From an uncultured Collinsella sp. (GTDB lineage: Bacteria; Actinomycetota; Coriobacteriia; Coriobacteriales; Coriobacteriaceae): a DNA stretch of 7,896 nucleotides. Location of the stretch: positions 1 through 7,896 of the forward strand of contig UQZC01000066.1 of the NCBI GenBank assembly GCA_900545505.1, read 5' to 3'. Below, piece by piece: positions 6,649 through 7,896 of the stretch. Made by a program: the position numbers and the translations under genes. How positions within the stretch are numbered: position 1 is the first letter of the stretch; every line of letters starts with the position of its first letter. Below the pieces are notes generated by a model. The model had not been told where the DNA came from, did no database searches, and saw only the letters and a program-made list of their open reading frames with translations.

Positions 6649-7071
6649 ATGAACAAAGAAGAGCTCAAGAAGCTGTTACCGCATCGCGAGCCGATGCTTT
6701 TGCTCGACGAGGCCGAGCTGGTGGGCGACGAGGCCCACGGCAAGATCACGATCACGGGCGACGAGTACTTTTTGCAGGGGCATTTTCCGGGAAACCCGGT
6801 CGTCCCCGGCGTGATTCAGTGCGAGATGCTCGCCCAGAACTGCTGCGTGCTGCTGATGGGCGATGAGGAGGCGCGCGGCGCGACGCCGTTCTATACGAGC
6901 CTCGATAAGGTGCGCTTTAAGCGTCCGGTGCGCCCGGGCGACACGGTTGATCTGGTGTGCACCATCACGCGTGCGCGCGGGCCGTTCCGCTTTGCGACGG
7001 GTACTGCGAGCGTCAACGGTGAGGTTTGCTGCCGCGCCGATATGTCCTTTGCACTCATGCACGAAAGTTAA
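6649..7071 (+). CDS. fabZ: 3-hydroxyacyl-[acyl-carrier-protein] dehydratase
   Basis: FabZ removes water from 3-hydroxyacyl-ACP to form trans-2-enoyl-ACP, the substrate of FabK. The 140-residue hot-dog-fold protein has LLPHREPMLLLDE near the start (residues 9-21), the catalytic His45 in GHFPGNPVVPGV and the catalytic Glu59 in IQCEMLAQ. These fit FabZ better than FabA. The start is ambiguous. The ATG at 6649 follows AGGTGAT at 6638-6644, and its MNKEELKKLLPHR beginning matches the family. A GTG at 6640, immediately after the accB stop, would add three residues and could use GAGGAT at 6626-6631. No FabM- or FabA-type isomerase is visible nearby, so how unsaturated chains are made is not shown. 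Confidence 0.95.
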   Translation: MNKEELKKLLPHREPMLLLDEAELVGDEAHGKITITGDEYFLQGHFPGNPVVPGVIQCEMLAQNCCVLLMGDEEARGATPFYTSLDKVRFKRPVRPGDTVDLVCTITRARGPFRFATGTASVNGEVCCRADMSFALMHES

Positions 7072-7081
7072 GGAAGGCTTC

Positions 7082-7896
<815 letters not shown>

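Overview
The window holds a bacterial type II fatty acid synthesis (FASII) operon with the first acetyl-CoA carboxylase genes, plus a divergent biotin protein ligase gene. The DNA is GC-rich with strong G/C bias at third codon positions, yet gene order and enzyme choice (FabK rather than FabI or InhA) follow the low-GC streptococcal/clostridial pattern. That combination suggests a member of the Coriobacteriia, for example a Collinsella-like gut actinobacterium. The taxon is an inference; no rRNA or other marker is present.

Layout. On the minus strand, positions 797-21 encode a short biotin protein ligase without a DNA-binding domain. The 176-bp divergent spacer (798-973) carries a 16-bp palindrome, a second degenerate copy 48 bp downstream, and weak promoter candidates. 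From 974 to the right edge everything reads rightward with short gaps or overlaps: fabH, acpP, fabK, fabD, fabG, fabF, accB, fabZ, and accC, which is cut by the window end. No convincing terminator lies between these genes, so they are probably one transcription unit. accD and accA would be expected just outside on the right by analogy with the same order in Streptococcus pneumoniae.

How the genes work together. The ligase attaches biotin to Lys124 of AccB. AccC carboxylates that biotin, and a carboxyltransferase not in the window moves the carboxylate to acetyl-CoA to give malonyl-CoA. FabD transfers malonyl to the ACP, and FabH condenses it with an acyl-CoA primer. FabF (elongation), FabG (ketoreduction), FabZ (dehydration) and FabK (enoyl reduction) then run the cycle. 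All expected catalytic residues are present in the visible proteins and no reading frame is broken.

I found no undescribed multi-gene system. The most interesting signal is the tandem palindrome in the divergent promoter region, a good candidate operator pair for a fatty-acid regulator encoded elsewhere.
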